DNA of 64,000 nt, taken from contig NZ_JACHIO010000023.1 in assembly GCF_014203225.1 (NCBI RefSeq), forward strand, positions 37,603 to 101,602, read 5' to 3'. The stretch comes from Granulicella mallensis (GTDB taxonomy: Bacteria > Acidobacteriota > Terriglobia > Terriglobales > Acidobacteriaceae). Position numbers and translations under genes: made by a program. A model generated the notes under the pieces. It worked only from the letters and a program-made list of their open reading frames with translations. It had not been told where the DNA came from and made no database searches. Below, one piece after another: positions 8,472 through 17,079 of this stretch (its first letter is position 1; the number at the start of each line of letters is the position of its first letter).

Positions 8472-9995
8472 TCAATTCGACTGCAGCAGGTAGATGGCCC
8501 AGGGCTGGGTGGAATCCAGTCCGATAAGGAAGATGGCATATTGGCTACCCAGTTGTCCGGCGATGGCCACGGCCTGGAAGGGATACGCGGCGCCGGTTGA
8601 ATTGCCCGGATACATTTTGCCGACACAGACCTTGGCCTGGCGATATAAGCCGTTATTCGAAGTGTCCTGCGGGCCGAGGTCGATGACGAAGTCGTTGTTC
8701 CCATACGGATAGTTGGGGTTTTGGTGATTGTCGGAGCCGGGGTCAGGGAGCCCCGTTGTCAGGTTCACGGGGAAGTCTCCGCCATAGATCAGGGTAGAGC
8801 TGGAGGCGTCAGCGTCCACGGACGGACAACCGGTGGACCCGGTGGGCACGCTGGGGAAGCCGAACGAGGCGAGATTCGAGGACCAGGTCACACCCTGGTC
8901 GTTGTTTCCGGCTTCATAGATGAAGCCAAGATACTGCTTGCCGACGACTGTACTGGTGTCCAGCGGGCTGGACGGCTTGGGCAGACCGACTGCGCCGGTG
9001 CCCGCGCCGAGAACATTGTTGTATTGAAGGGCAGGAGCTGTATGGGGAAGAAAGCCCTGCCCAGTGTGGCCGTTATCTTCGACCAGAAGGCCGGTCGAAC
9101 CGATGCCCACCACTGCCTGCGGCGGATTCGATTCGTCTTGTCCTCCGGGATCGGTGATGACCAACTGCCCAGGGACGTTGGTGATATTGCCAAAGAACGT
9201 GGGCCCACAAGCTCCCGGTACCGGTACCGAAGAGGAGGGGGATTGTGCCGGCGACGTTCCCTTTCCATCGGCAGCGACTTCAGAAGGAAGTCTGTATTGC
9301 TGGATGTTCTGAAAAGTGACGGTACTGCCGCTGGAGACGACATCTACGCTGCCATAGGCGGTATCGGTTGCTGGGTTCCAGATGTTCAGCGGCTGATAAA
9401 TGGGTGGTTGGCCGGGTAGGCCGGTCAAGAGTTGCTTGCTCTCCGTAGACGGGATGGTGACGAACTGGTAGGTCTGCGCGGAGGAGAAACTCGGGCATTG
9501 CGTGGCGGCGACGAGAGGCTGGACCGGCTGCCCGACCAACTGCACCAGCCCCCCGGCCTGACCGGCGAGTTCCACCGCGAAGCTGCCAGGCTTAGATGGG
9601 TTGTAAGCCGTACCTTCATACGAAGGGGTGCCGTTGTTGATGATTTCGTTGTACGTAGCTGTAATACCCAAGGTTCGCAGACCGCGCTGGCTGATCGTAA
9701 AACTACCGGCATTGAGAACCTGAGGGCCGGGCTGGGTCTGAGGCTGGTAGGTTGTCTGCGAGAACGCCAACCCCACATCGTCAAGGGTATAAGTCAGAGG
9801 AGACTGCCCAGCGCTCGATCCAAAAACATACGGTGCAAAGTAGGTTTGCACGCTTGGTGCGGGTGCTGGTGCGGCGGCCTGCGTGGCCGGAATCGGGCTT
9901 GAGCTGCATCCGGCAAGCCAGCCGAGAAACAGAACTGTCCCCAGGCAAGCTGCCACCCGCATGAATTGTCCGGATTGAGATTCGAAACACTGCAT
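8472..9995 (-). CDS. secreted lipoprotein, last gene of the surface operon
   Basis: The 507-aa protein starts with a lipoprotein signal peptide whose lipobox L-A-G-C places the lipidated cysteine at residue 30. The ATG at 9995 is supported by GAGGAAA 5 nt upstream. The mature part is rich in S, T, G, P and N with few charges, as in surface-exposed beta-structured proteins, and contains scattered cysteines. No enzymatic motif was recognised. It starts 17 bp after the TonB receptor stop codon, in the same direction, so it is probably co-transcribed and may be a receptor-associated surface lipoprotein in the role that SusD plays in Bacteroidota. That comparison is by position only. Confidence 0.7.
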   Translation of the reverse strand: MQCFESQSGQFMRVAACLGTVLFLGWLAGCSSSPIPATQAAAPAPAPSVQTYFAPYVFGSSAGQSPLTYTLDDVGLAFSQTTYQPQTQPGPQVLNAGSFTISQRGLRTLGITATYNEIINNGTPSYEGTAYNPSKPGSFAVELAGQAGGLVQLVGQPVQPLVAATQCPSFSSAQTYQFVTIPSTESKQLLTGLPGQPPIYQPLNIWNPATDTAYGSVDVVSSGSTVTFQNIQQYRLPSEVAADGKGTSPAQSPSSSVPVPGACGPTFFGNITNVPGQLVITDPGGQDESNPPQAVVGIGSTGLLVEDNGHTGQGFLPHTAPALQYNNVLGAGTGAVGLPKPSSPLDTSTVVGKQYLGFIYEAGNNDQGVTWSSNLASFGFPSVPTGSTGCPSVDADASSSTLIYGGDFPVNLTTGLPDPGSDNHQNPNYPYGNNDFVIDLGPQDTSNNGLYRQAKVCVGKMYPGNSTGAAYPFQAVAIAGQLGSQYAIFLIGLDSTQPWAIYLLQSN

Positions 9996-10011
9996 AACGA
10001 TTTCCTCTTTG

Positions 10012-13000
10012 CTAGAAGCTGCCCTTCAGGCCGAACTGCAGGATGCGCGGATCGTGCGCGTCCACCGGATGCAGGAAGGAGTTCCCGGCGAGGCAGCCGG
10101 AGGCGCCCGCGGAGTAGAGTTCGGTCTGGCTGCCGTAACAGTTGATGACGTTGTTGCCGGTATTGCCCGGATGGCTGGGGTCGGTGATGCGGAACTGGGT
10201 GTGATTGAAGACGTTGAAGGCTTCGGCGCGAAACTCGATATCCAGGCGCTTCGTCGGCTTGAAGTGTTTGAACAGCGAGACGTTGAAGTTGATGCGCGAA
10301 GGATTGTTCAGGGAGTTGCGTCCGGCGTCGCCGAAGGTTAGACCGCGCGGCGCGGCGAAGGCGCCCGGGTTCAGCAGCAGCGGCCCCACATTATTGGAGT
10401 TCTGCGCAACAAACGGCTTGCCTACGCGCGCTTTGCCGATCACATCCGGATAGGACCCGATCCCCAGCCCGTCGCCTACGCCGGCATTGTCCGCCGCGCC
10501 GGTGCCGTCTCCGCCACCCCCGTTGATGACGCTGAAGGGCGTTCCGGTCGAGTAGGTGGTGATGCCGCTGATCTGCCAGTCTCCCAGCACCGTCTTCATA
10601 ACGGGCGAGAAGTCCGGTGCGTTGGGAGCTGCGGCGACAGGAGTAGCCTCATCGTCCGAATCGTCGCCATTGCCTACCAGGTGCGTGAAGCCGTGGAGCA
10701 GGCGCAGCAGCGGAAGATCGTAGATATAGCTGACGTTCAGCAGTTGCCGCTGGTCGAAGTCCGAGGTGGCGTGGTTGGAGTGAATGTCGAGAGAGTTGGC
10801 GAAGTTGGCCGAGGCACGGTCGGAGGAGTCGTCCAGGGAGTGGCTGTAGGTATAGGCGATACCGACAGTCAGCGGCCCGGTCGTCTGGCGGAGCGTGGCC
10901 TGAAAGGCATCGTACTCGGAGTCGGCGCTGTTCTGCACCGCGATGATATTGCTGAAGCCGAGATACGGCCGCAGGGCATCGGCGCTTACGCCAAGCTTTG
11001 TAAAGCTGTTTGTAGCACCTTTTGCGAATCCCGGATTACCGGTACAGGCAATGAACGCATTCGCGTAGCCCGGATCGTTGGGGCCGATGGCAGCAGAACT
11101 CGGAATGGTGATGCCGCCACCATTGGAAGCAGTATTCACACCCGCTGCAGAAAAGGCGCCATTCTGGGCTCCGCTGGAGCAGACACCGGCAGTGACGGGC
11201 TGCCCCGGCCCAAAGGGATTCAACCCTTTGCTGAGCGGCTGCAACTGATTGAGATCGCTCACTGCCGTCAGGTGCGTGCCCTTAGTGCCGACGTAGGCGA
11301 TCTGTCCGATCATCCCCTTGTGCACTTCGCGCTGAATGCTCAGGCTCCATTGCTGGGTATAGGAGTACACGGCCTTTGTGGGGATCGAAGTTACGTTCAA
11401 GGGGAAGGTAGAACCCGTCCCTGTACTGTTCCCGCACTGTGTCGTGCCTGGCTGGCAGTAGCCCCCAATAAGGTTGTAGGCATCGGAAGGACTGGTTTGG
11501 CTCTGAATATTCGACTGGGTTTCGCTCAGAACCAGGGGCGCGCTGCCGATCAGCGAGCCGACATTGGCTTCGTAGCCGGTCCCGTGCTCCCAGAAGAGGC
11601 CATAGCCGCCGTGGATAGCGGTCTTGCCGTCACCCCAGGGATCCCAGGAAAAGCCTACGCGCGGCGAGGGATGGAACAGTTTATTGGACATGCAGCTATC
11701 AGGCACAGGGCTGGCGCCGCACCGCACCAGTCCGTTCACGATCGCAGGATCGAGCGAGCCGAGAGTGTAGGGGCCGGTTTGGCTCAGGGAAATTGCTTTG
11801 CCGCTGGTCTTGGACACCAGGTTTCCCTGGTTCGGGTCGATATAGATGGACGAACCAAGGGATTGACTGAAGGCCTCGGGCCGCCAGTTGTAGGCCGTAC
11901 CGTTGGGGTTATACCAGGCGCCGAAGAGGCTGGCCCGGAAGCCGGCGTTGATTGTCAGGTGAGGGAGTATCCGCCAGTCGTCCTGCAGATAGAGATCGGC
12001 TGTCTTGTAGCGGTTGTGATACTCCCCCTGCCCGCTGTCCTGCGTGTAGCTCTTGATGGCCCCTTGGGGATTGGTTACGGCTCCGTTCGCGTTAGGATTC
12101 GGCAAGAAGCCTGAGCCGGCCAGAAAGTCCACGAAGGCATTGCCCGAGGTGTGGGTCGATTGCTGATTGCTGAAGGTGAGTAGTCCCTGCAGGTCGCCGG
12201 AGTTGGCGCCGGTAACAGCGCTCAGCTCGTTCTGCTGCACATACGAGCCCCAGAATCCCCACTGCAAGGTATGCTTTCCGACGATCATGCTGGCGTCATC
12301 GCGAATGGTAAAGGTGGGATTGTCCTGGGCCCACGGTGCGTAACCCGTATCCACGGCAAAGCCATGTCCCCCGTACGCTCCGTTGGTTCCCTGAAAGACC
12401 AGTCCCGGTAGCTTGCCCCCGCCGTACCCATTGTTGAAGATGTACCCCATGGGGCACTCGGTCACGGACGCAGGATTAAAGGCTGCATTTGGCGCTGAAA
12501 AGACAGAGCACATCGTACCCTTGATTGGCATTCCTCCCTGCGAGGCTGGATCGGTCAAAGAATCCGGCCTGCTGAGAGACGAGACACCGACTCCCGGCTG
12601 CGGAGCGAGGGAGATGTGTTCGACCTCGTAACCTGCCGACACAAGGTTGATGATTCCATGCGGCAAGGTCTGTGCCAGAAGAACAACCATGTCCAGTCCG
12701 GGACCGTTGAACCGGTTTTCGACCGTAGGAAAGCTGTTCTGGACGATTCCCCACTGCGGAGCGAGCGTCACTGTATCCCAGCTATCGTGCACGTAGCGAA
12801 ACGACAGACGTTCGCGCTCCGTCAGATTGTGGTCGATGCGAAACAACTCCTCCCGCCAGTGGGTCGGCGGCGAAACAGCGGCGACGAAGCAGTGAAACAG
12901 CGGCGAGGCATTGGTCGAATTGCAGCCACTGGCCGAGTTGGGCGCGGGAATCAGCCCGGAGTTGAGAATCGCCGCACTCGTGTAATCCACCGGCACCTGC

Positions 13001-14211
13001 AGGCCGGCGTTATAGGTTGCGCCCGCAGTACTGTTGAAGGAGGTGGAGTTGGATACTCCTGCCTGCGGGCAATCGGGAAATTGTGACGGGCTGAACGTTC
13101 CGGACCCTCCTGGAACCGGCGTCGGGCATAGGTCGAAGAAGTTCCCGGCCCGCTCGGCCATGGTGGGCACAGCCTGGTTGTAATCGACCGGGGTCTTTTC
13201 GCGGCGAATCTCTTCGGAGAAGAAGAAGAAGGTCCTCGTCTTGCCGGTGTTGTAAACGCCAGGGATATAGATAGGGCCGCCGATGGTGCCGCCGAAGTCA
13301 AGCCTCCGATAGAGTGGCGTGCGATAGACGGACTTGCCCTGGAAACCCTGAGGTTCTGCATTCGGTTGATCGAAGTAGTTTCTGGCATTGAACATCTCAT
13401 TGCGCAGGAAACCGTAGGCGACGCCGTGAAAGTTCTCCGTGCCCGATTTCGTTGTCACCAGAACGCTTCCCGAGGCGCTCTTGCCGTAGAGCGCGCTGTA
13501 GTCGGCGGTAAGGATCTTCATGTCCTGAATGGAGTCAACGCTGGGATAGACAACCAGCGGCTCACCTTGTCCGCGGCTGGTATTGATGCTGGTGTTGAGC
13601 ACATCGCTGCCGTCCACCTCGAAGGTGTTGTATTCCACGCGGCCGCCATTGACGCTGAACTTCGCGCTTCCGGATACGCCGACCTTGGCTTCGTCCTGGC
13701 CCGTCTGGTTACTGACGCCGGGAGAGAGTGCACTGAGAGACAGAAAGTTGCGGCCGTTCAATCCATAGCCGGTGACCTCGCTGCTGTTCAAGGTCGTAGA
13801 CATGGACGCCGTGCCTGTATCGACCGTGGTGGGCGCCCCGGCACTGACATTTACATCCTGACTGACCTCATTGACTGCAATCTGAGCATTGAAGACGATC
13901 GCCTGTCCGGCAGCGAGAGAAAGAATCTGGCTCGATCTCCGGCTGAATCCCTGCGCCTCCACGATGAGCTGATAGCGTCCGGGAGGAAGCCCGGGAACGG
14001 TGTACGCACCCGTGCTGTCTGTTTTGGCCTCACGCTTCACCAGCGTTTCCTGATTGACGATCTGGATTGTTGCCGCGGGAATCGCGGCTCCATCGGGATC
14101 GGTAACCTGCCCCGAAAAACGCCCGGTAGCAGTCTGTCCGGCAAGGCGCAGGGCGCTGAATACTGGAACCAGCGCCACTGCGAGCAGTAGCCATCGAAAT
14201 GATCGAAACAT
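10012..14211 (-). CDS. Oar-type TonB-dependent receptor with N-terminal carboxypeptidase-regulatory domain
   Basis: A large outer-membrane receptor of about 1399 aa. A signal peptide is followed by an Ig-like carboxypeptidase-regulatory (CarboxypepD_reg) domain with G-x-V-T-D-P-D-G-A and G-x-Y-x-V-P-G-L-P-P-G-x-Y-x-L. A plug domain follows (S-I-Q-D-M-K-I-L-T-A-D-Y-S-A and a G-S-V-L-V-T-T-K-S-G-T stretch), then a long beta-barrel ending in the terminal aromatic F. This is the usual acidobacterial Oar/OmpA-like receptor layout. The start at 14211 has AGGAG 11 nt upstream; the ATG at 14268 directly abuts the stop codon of the porin gene but has no ribosome site. Ligand unknown. It sits within the sigma/lipoprotein operon. 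Confidence 0.88.
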   Translation of the reverse strand: MFRSFRWLLLAVALVPVFSALRLAGQTATGRFSGQVTDPDGAAIPAATIQIVNQETLVKREAKTDSTGAYTVPGLPPGRYQLIVEAQGFSRRSSQILSLAAGQAIVFNAQIAVNEVSQDVNVSAGAPTTVDTGTASMSTTLNSSEVTGYGLNGRNFLSLSALSPGVSNQTGQDEAKVGVSGSAKFSVNGGRVEYNTFEVDGSDVLNTSINTSRGQGEPLVVYPSVDSIQDMKILTADYSALYGKSASGSVLVTTKSGTENFHGVAYGFLRNEMFNARNYFDQPNAEPQGFQGKSVYRTPLYRRLDFGGTIGGPIYIPGVYNTGKTRTFFFFSEEIRREKTPVDYNQAVPTMAERAGNFFDLCPTPVPGGSGTFSPSQFPDCPQAGVSNSTSFNSTAGATYNAGLQVPVDYTSAAILNSGLIPAPNSASGCNSTNASPLFHCFVAAVSPPTHWREELFRIDHNLTERERLSFRYVHDSWDTVTLAPQWGIVQNSFPTVENRFNGPGLDMVVLLAQTLPHGIINLVSAGYEVEHISLAPQPGVGVSSLSRPDSLTDPASQGGMPIKGTMCSVFSAPNAAFNPASVTECPMGYIFNNGYGGGKLPGLVFQGTNGAYGGHGFAVDTGYAPWAQDNPTFTIRDDASMIVGKHTLQWGFWGSYVQQNELSAVTGANSGDLQGLLTFSNQQSTHTSGNAFVDFLAGSGFLPNPNANGAVTNPQGAIKSYTQDSGQGEYHNRYKTADLYLQDDWRILPHLTINAGFRASLFGAWYNPNGTAYNWRPEAFSQSLGSSIYIDPNQGNLVSKTSGKAISLSQTGPYTLGSLDPAIVNGLVRCGASPVPDSCMSNKLFHPSPRVGFSWDPWGDGKTAIHGGYGLFWEHGTGYEANVGSLIGSAPLVLSETQSNIQSQTSPSDAYNLIGGYCQPGTTQCGNSTGTGSTFPLNVTSIPTKAVYSYTQQWSLSIQREVHKGMIGQIAYVGTKGTHLTAVSDLNQLQPLSKGLNPFGPGQPVTAGVCSSGAQNGAFSAAGVNTASNGGGITIPSSAAIGPNDPGYANAFIACTGNPGFAKGATNSFTKLGVSADALRPYLGFSNIIAVQNSADSEYDAFQATLRQTTGPLTVGIAYTYSHSLDDSSDRASANFANSLDIHSNHATSDFDQRQLLNVSYIYDLPLLRLLHGFTHLVGNGDDSDDEATPVAAAPNAPDFSPVMKTVLGDWQISGITTYSTGTPFSVINGGGGDGTGAADNAGVGDGLGIGSYPDVIGKARVGKPFVAQNSNNVGPLLLNPGAFAAPRGLTFGDAGRNSLNNPSRINFNVSLFKHFKPTKRLDIEFRAEAFNVFNHTQFRITDPSHPGNTGNNVINCYGSQTELYSAGASGCLAGNSFLHPVDAHDPRILQFGLKGSF

Positions 14212-14268
14212 CTTCTGAAAGGCTCCTAGTCCTTGTTTTCGCTTTGCCGTTCCCATCTCCGTCTTCAT

Positions 14269-16161
14269 TTATTTAGGAAGGTAGTAACGAATCGATGTGA
14301 ACCACATGTTGTCAATGGCCTTTGGAGAGTTGGTCAAGCCGGCTGCGGGATTGCCGATTCCCTGCCACGTCCGGCGCTCGGCATAGGAGTACTGAATTCC
14401 CTGCTGCAGCGTTCCGCGCGAACCCCGATAGAAGCGGAACCAGTAGCCAAAGGTTCCTTCCTGGATGTTGCGGTTATCCGCGTTGCAGTTGGAGGGGCCG
14501 GAAGCCACATTGCCACCGCCGTTTGGCGAGGTAACGGGCAGCACCTCGACATAGCAGCCGGCGACATTGTTGGTGGGCGCGCCATAGCCGCCCAGGATCG
14601 GCTGACCCAGCGTGGGTCCGGCAGTCGTGACGGTATATCCGGTGTTGTACCAGGCACGCTTGGCATATTCGCCGCCGTAATACCCGTACAGATCGAGACG
14701 CGGCGTTGCATGCCATTCGACCGATCCCAGAGCCGAGCCACCCGAGAGCAGTTCGAGCGAGCCGTCGGGATGTGCTGTAGCGTCCGGCAACTGCGCGCTG
14801 CTGTAGCGGCCGATACCGTTCCCGGCGAGGATATGCCCATCAATCTCCAACTTCTTGGCAAACAGCCACACGCGCGCATTCGCGCCTACGCCGCCGCCAT
14901 CGGCCTTCGTTGTGTAAGCGCCAAGCGCGGAGGTCGTAACCGGTTGTGCCGCACCGGCGGGAGCGGGGCCATTCGGATAGACACGATCACGGAAGAAGCG
15001 GCTGATGCCAAAGAGTTCGAAGTGTCCCCAGTTGGTTTCGTAGGCGGCCTTGGCAATCAGGTCCGGAGCTTCGTTGAAGCTATAGTTCGCCGTGGAGTTA
15101 TAAAGCCCGCCACCGTTTCCTGTCTGCTGATAAGCAATCGTAGGAAGATTGTGGCCGCCGATGTTGAGCGTCTGCGACTCTTCGACGGCTCCGCCGATCC
15201 AGAACTTGTTCGACAGCCTCTTCACGACACGAAAGCCGTACTGGCGTTCCCAGGTGAATCCGACGTTGTACTGTGCGTCGACCGTCAATGGTATGGCTTC
15301 GGAGTTGTTCTCCAGACCGTGCCGGTATTCGGTGGCGAGCGACCACATCTGACCGCCCGTCAGAATCCAGCCGTTGTTCAGCTCGGCCTGTGCCCATGCC
15401 TGGCGCAAACGCAACGGGTAGCTGTTGCTCTGGTTGTCGTTCGAAGTCGTTCCAGCGGACAGAAAATCCGCCTCGAAGTACCCGCGCAGTGTCGCGGCCG
15501 GGATCTTGCCTTCCGCCAACAGCGAAATACGCGACTGCCTGCCGCTCGCGTTGAACTCGGACAGCTCGCCTGCCGTTGTACCGGCGAACGGAATTCCGGT
15601 GAACTGGGTGTTCACATCGCCGCCGATCGCACGTTGCCGGTCGACGGTCTCAGCCGCGAGGAAGCCGCCCGGCTTGAGGCCGATTCCCATGAAGCGAATC
15701 ATGTCGGGATTTTCGAGCTTCTTCGTCTCTTCCTGGCTCGCCTGAACCTGCGTTGAAAGTGAACTCGATGTCGTCTTCAGGGTTGCCACATCGCCCTGCA
15801 GCGTCGTAACCGTGGAGCCATCCGTGCCGATAATAGCCTGAGTGGCCTCGAGCTTCTGCTTGGCGTCGGCGGCATCCTTGCGGGCCTGCTCCAACTCGGC
15901 ATCACGCGCTGCCATGCGCTGCTGGAGAGCCTCGTACTTCTGCTCCAAGTCGTTCAACTTGCTGTTGACCTGATCGAGTTTTTGAAACTTCTCGTTCAAC
16001 TGCTCCAGCAGAATCTCTTCCTGCGTCGGTGCTTTCGTCTTCGTTTTCGCGACCTTTGTCCTGACTGGTTTGACTGGCGGCTGATCCGTACCGCTCTGTG
16101 CCTGCGCCACGACGCATGTTGCTAGAACCACTCCGGCCACCATCTGTCTAAATCTGTTCAT
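14269..16161 (-). CDS. coiled-coil porin (DcaP-like outer-membrane channel)
   Basis: The 630-aa protein starts with MNRF and a signal peptide ending in A-Q-A-Q, preceded by GAGAAGAAA. Residues about 35-150 form a predicted coiled coil rich in Q, E, K, L and A, with repeated L-x-x-L-x-x-K patterns. The remainder alternates aromatic and polar residues like a 16- to 18-strand barrel and ends in R-Y-Y-L-P-K. A periplasmic coiled coil before a barrel is the DcaP-type trimeric porin arrangement. An in-frame ATG at 16254 would add 31 residues with no signal-like character. Its stop codon directly abuts the upstream ATG candidate of the TonB receptor gene, and it lies 46 bp after the small Ig-like lipoprotein, so co-expression is likely. 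Confidence 0.72.
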   Translation of the reverse strand: MNRFRQMVAGVVLATCVVAQAQSGTDQPPVKPVRTKVAKTKTKAPTQEEILLEQLNEKFQKLDQVNSKLNDLEQKYEALQQRMAARDAELEQARKDAADAKQKLEATQAIIGTDGSTVTTLQGDVATLKTTSSSLSTQVQASQEETKKLENPDMIRFMGIGLKPGGFLAAETVDRQRAIGGDVNTQFTGIPFAGTTAGELSEFNASGRQSRISLLAEGKIPAATLRGYFEADFLSAGTTSNDNQSNSYPLRLRQAWAQAELNNGWILTGGQMWSLATEYRHGLENNSEAIPLTVDAQYNVGFTWERQYGFRVVKRLSNKFWIGGAVEESQTLNIGGHNLPTIAYQQTGNGGGLYNSTANYSFNEAPDLIAKAAYETNWGHFELFGISRFFRDRVYPNGPAPAGAAQPVTTSALGAYTTKADGGGVGANARVWLFAKKLEIDGHILAGNGIGRYSSAQLPDATAHPDGSLELLSGGSALGSVEWHATPRLDLYGYYGGEYAKRAWYNTGYTVTTAGPTLGQPILGGYGAPTNNVAGCYVEVLPVTSPNGGGNVASGPSNCNADNRNIQEGTFGYWFRFYRGSRGTLQQGIQYSYAERRTWQGIGNPAAGLTNSPKAIDNMWFTSIRYYLPK

Positions 16162-16207
16162 TTTCTTCTCCCTTGGTCCTGTCTTGTCCTGTGCGGAAAT
16201 ATCTTTG

Positions 16208-17020
16208 TCAATCGATCGTGATCGTGGCGACGACGGCCTTTGTCGGGTCGGCAATCGAGGTGGCAGTCACCTTGACAATGTCGCCTTCCGGCACCGTTGC
16301 GGGAGCGGTGTAGACCGTATCCACAGCGCTTGTGGTCTTGGCCGGATTGAACGAGCCGCAGTCGCTCGATCCGCAGATCACAGTCCAATTCACCCCGGCA
16401 TCTGTCACGTCGTTATTCAGCACCACTCTGAGCTGAGTGGTAGTGCCTGCCCTCAATGTGGCTAGCGGCGCAGGCGCGAATCCCACCGAGATCGGAAGGC
16501 CGCCAATGGTCAGCGTGGTGCTAGAGAACTTGCTGTGGTCGCTGGTCGAGATCGCATAGAGGGTGACCGTCCCTAGCTTCGGTGTGGCGGGGGGCGCGGT
16601 ATAGAACGCCACATAGCCGGCGCCACTGGTTACGTAACTGGGCAGAGGCCCGCTTATCGTGTGCGCTGGAGTGAAGGTGCCGCACGATTGGTCCTGTGTC
16701 TGTCCCGGCGGCAGCGGAGCGCCTGGAGGCAGCGCGCTTCCGCAGTACGCGCTCCAGTCCGCACCCAGCAACTGCGGATCGTTCGTCAATGTCACGTCGA
16801 CATACGTACCGTGGCTGGTCGTGAGCGACACCGGAGGACTCTTCAGGGGAGTTCCGTTCTCGTCGGTGAAGGTAATCGGCTTGACTACAATGTCGGATAC
16901 GGAGCTGCCGGAGGAGCAGCCCGATACCGCTGCCAGACTGGCTAACAGCAAGGCAAGCGCTGCTGGCCGAAAGCTTTGTGAAATACAAATTCTCTTGAGC
17001 ATGAGCACAGGGATCTTCAT
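16208..17020 (-). CDS. small lipoprotein with two Ig-like repeats
   Basis: The protein is 270 aa. GAGGAAG just upstream supports the ATG at 17020; an ATG at 17083 overlaps the stop of the preceding gene (ATGA) but would bury the signal peptide. The lipobox V-S-G-C is followed by two repeats of the module also found six times in the neighbouring 1331-aa protein: W-x-x-x-C-G-S, then C-G-(S/T)-F, then Y-T-A-P-(A/P) and V-T-x-x-A-x-S. Cysteine pairs in each repeat suggest one disulfide per domain. It is probably exported and attached to the outer membrane. Binding partner unknown. Confidence 0.75.
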   Translation of the reverse strand: MKIPVLMLKRICISQSFRPAALALLLASLAAVSGCSSGSSVSDIVVKPITFTDENGTPLKSPPVSLTTSHGTYVDVTLTNDPQLLGADWSAYCGSALPPGAPLPPGQTQDQSCGTFTPAHTISGPLPSYVTSGAGYVAFYTAPPATPKLGTVTLYAISTSDHSKFSSTTLTIGGLPISVGFAPAPLATLRAGTTTQLRVVLNNDVTDAGVNWTVICGSSDCGSFNPAKTTSAVDTVYTAPATVPEGDIVKVTATSIADPTKAVVATITID

Positions 17021-17079
17021 CACTTCCTCTTGTTCAGATATTCGGTAGGAACGGGCCGGCAACGATCCAACGACGTTTC

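Noticed and set aside
10681..12114. Long plus-strand ORF of 477 aa
   Set aside because: It is antisense to the TonB receptor, has no ribosome site and reads as a low-complexity shadow rich in G, R and V.
14233..15756. Long plus-strand ORF of 507 aa
   Set aside because: Antisense to the porin; no family motifs, no start signals.
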